The notes under the pieces: generated by a model
What the model saw: the letters and a program-made list of their open reading frames with translations, nothing else
The model's database searches: none
What the model was told of the DNA's origin: nothing
In this document: positions 62,705-64,000 of the stretch, piece by piece
Layout of the letters: each line of letters opens with the position of its first letter
How positions within the stretch are numbered: the first letter of the stretch is position 1
Origin: Streptomyces sclerotialus
GTDB taxonomy: Bacteria; Actinomycetota; Actinomycetes; Streptomycetales; Streptomycetaceae
Direction: 5' to 3'
DNA: 64,000 nucleotides
Assembly: GCA_000719105.1 (NCBI GenBank)
Contig: JODX01000003.1
Location: 124,001 to 188,000, forward strand
Position numbers and translations under genes: made by a program

Positions 62705-63776
62705 GACGTCCAGGGAAGGGACCGGCACGATCGAGGCACTTTCGCTGGTGCCCAAGGCCGAGGCCAAGCAGTCCATGAAGGACTTCAAGTCCGACCAGGA
62801 AGTGCGCTGGTGCCCCGGCTGCGGCGACTACGCGATCCTCGCGGCGGTCCAGGGCTTCATGCCCGAGCTGGGCCTCGCCAAGGAGAACATCGTCTTCGTC
62901 TCGGGCATCGGCTGCTCGTCCCGGTTCCCGTACTACATGAACACGTACGGCATGCACTCCATCCACGGCCGTGCGCCCGCCATCGCGACCGGCCTGGCCA
63001 CCTCCCGGCGTGACCTGAGCGTGTGGGTGGTCACGGGCGACGGCGACGCGCTGTCCATCGGCGGCAACCACCTGATCCACGCGCTGCGGCGGAACGTCAA
63101 CCTCAAGATCCTGCTGTTCAACAACCGGATCTACGGTCTGACGAAGGGCCAGTACTCGCCGACGTCCGAGGTCGGGAAGATCACCAAGTCGACGCCGATG
63201 GGATCGCTGGACGCGCCGTTCAACCCGGTGTCGCTGGCGATCGGGGCCGAGGCGTCGTTCGTGGCGCGGACCGTGGACTCCGACCGCAAGCACCTGACCG
63301 AGGTGCTGCGGCAGGCCGCGGCCCACCCGGGCACGGCCCTGGTGGAGATCTACCAGAACTGCAACATCTTCAACGACGGCGCCTTCGAAGCCCTCAAGGA
63401 CAAGCAGCAGGCCGAGGAGGCCGTGATCCGCCTGGAGCACGGCAAGCCGATCCGCTTCGGGTCGGACCTCGGCAAAGGCGTCGTCCGCGACCCGGTGACC
63501 GGAGACCTGAAGGTGGTCTCGGTCACCGCGGAGAACGAGGCGCAGGTCCTGGTGCACGACGCGTACGCACCGTCCGCGACGACGGCGTTCGCGCTCTCGC
63601 GCCTGGCCGACCCGGACACGCTGCACCGCACACCGATCGGAATCTTCCGGTCGGTGGACCGGCCGGTGTACGACGCCCAGATGTCGGACCAGCTGGACAT
63701 CGCGATCGAGCAGAACGGCAAGGGCGACCTGGCCGCGCTACTGACGGGCGGGGACACCTGGACGGTCGTGGGCTAG
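62697..63776 (+). CDS. korB: 2-oxoglutarate:ferredoxin oxidoreductase, beta subunit
   Basis: A 359-residue TPP and [4Fe-4S] subunit. Cys in RWCPGCGDYAIL, GIGCSSRFPYY and YQNCNIFNDG are the cluster ligands; the TPP site is GDGDALSIGGNH ... NNRIYGLTKGQYSPTS. ATG 62697 with AAGGAGG six bases upstream lies inside the korA end, so the two are translated together. A terminator follows. Confidence 0.94.
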   Translation: MAETSREGTGTIEALSLVPKAEAKQSMKDFKSDQEVRWCPGCGDYAILAAVQGFMPELGLAKENIVFVSGIGCSSRFPYYMNTYGMHSIHGRAPAIATGLATSRRDLSVWVVTGDGDALSIGGNHLIHALRRNVNLKILLFNNRIYGLTKGQYSPTSEVGKITKSTPMGSLDAPFNPVSLAIGAEASFVARTVDSDRKHLTEVLRQAAAHPGTALVEIYQNCNIFNDGAFEALKDKQQAEEAVIRLEHGKPIRFGSDLGKGVVRDPVTGDLKVVSVTAENEAQVLVHDAYAPSATTAFALSRLADPDTLHRTPIGIFRSVDRPVYDAQMSDQLDIAIEQNGKGDLAALLTGGDTWTVVG

Positions 63777-63789
63777 ACGGTCCGGCGGG

Positions 63790-63830
63790 CCGCAGACCGC
63801 AGACCGCAGACCGCAGACCGCAGACCGCAG
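63790..63830. repeat. 7-bp tandem repeat after korB
   Basis: CCGCAGA is repeated 5.9 times directly after the korB stop, before the terminator. Confidence 0.9.
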
Positions 63831-63845
63831 GAACGAGGGTTGGGA

Positions 63846-63880
63846 GCCGGGGGCCGTACGGTGTTCGTACGGCCCCCGGC
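63846..63880 (+). terminator. Terminator of korAB
   Basis: A 15-bp perfect stem GCCGGGGGCCGTACG / CGTACGGCCCCCGGC with loop GTGTT, 70 bases past the korB stop. Confidence 0.85.
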
Positions 63881-63902
63881 CATGTTCCTGTCCTGTCCAG
63901 GG

Positions 63903-63942
63903 CTGCCGACTGCCGACTGCCGACTGCCGACTGCCGACTGCC
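63903..63942. repeat. Second 7-bp tandem repeat after the korAB terminator
   Basis: CTGCCGA is repeated 5.7 times just before the 3' end of the next minus-strand gene. Its unit differs from the first array, which is five to six copies of CCGCAGA on the other side of the terminator. Confidence 0.9.
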
Positions 63943-63947
63943 AGGAG

Positions 63948-64000
63948 TTACCGCTCTCTCGCGGCGTCGTACAGTTCCCGCGCCTTCCGTACCTCGCCCA
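63948..64000 (-). CDS. 3' end of an unidentified minus-strand gene
   Basis: Only 16 whole codons before the stop at 63950-63948 are in the window, reading GEVRKARELYDAARER on the minus strand. The codon pattern is that of a real gene, but nothing is recognisable. Confidence 0.45.
   Translation of the reverse strand, partial: GEVRKARELYDAARER

Overview
This is a high-GC actinobacterial chromosome segment, almost certainly Streptomyces. GTG and TTG starts are common even in core genes, promoters resemble TTGAC(A/C) plus TANNNT, and the gene families and order match Streptomyces. No phage, plasmid, IS element or CRISPR array is visible.

Layout. (1) 1-4.8 kb: start of PEP carboxylase, a membrane fatty-acid desaturase followed by a TetR gene, trans-aconitate methyltransferase divergent from a MarR gene, and an orphan LuxR-type response regulator. 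(2) 4.8-9.6 kb: a GNAT acetyltransferase, then a xylan-degradation pair (GH115 alpha-glucuronidase, GH10 xylanase). (3) 9.8-31.7 kb: the transcription/translation core, all on the minus strand: rpsL-rpsG-fusA-tuf; a GT2 glycosyltransferase and a divergent GT-C-like membrane protein; rplJ-rplL-rpoB-rpoC with a leader attenuator and an intergenic attenuator; two paralogous lipoproteins; and tRNA-Trp-secE-nusG-rplK-rplA. (4) 31.9-45.6 kb: aspC, an adenosine-deaminase-like gene, a TetR/NAD-binding pair, murB, HadA/HadB-like hydratases, rpmG, tRNA-Met, tRNA-Thr and tRNA-Tyr, an amidohydrolase-like protein without its catalytic residues, a YajQ protein, small membrane proteins, an APC permease, YccF and HtpX. 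(5) 45.8-56.2 kb: a reduced complex I operon nuoABCHIJKLMN that lacks nuoD, nuoE, nuoF and nuoG. (6) 56.6-63.8 kb: two paralogous histidine kinases, a NarL-type regulator, and korAB (2-oxoacid:ferredoxin oxidoreductase). The window ends in the 3' end of an unidentified minus-strand gene.

How the genes may work together. KorAB should reduce ferredoxin, and the nearby reduced Nuo operon lacks the NADH-oxidising module, so a ferredoxin-to-quinone route is an attractive but unproven link. The kinases and regulator lie between them. The GH115 and GH10 enzymes would debranch and cut glucuronoxylan together. Most other regions are conserved housekeeping.

Most notable observations: Asn442 in RpoB, at a position where substitutions give rifampicin resistance; the D/E/F/G-less complex I with low-complexity tails on five subunits; an amidohydrolase pseudoenzyme candidate; a duplicated terminator arm after tuf; and several unexplained palindromes and short tandem repeats in regulatory gaps. 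Comparisons with other species' gene order come from memory.
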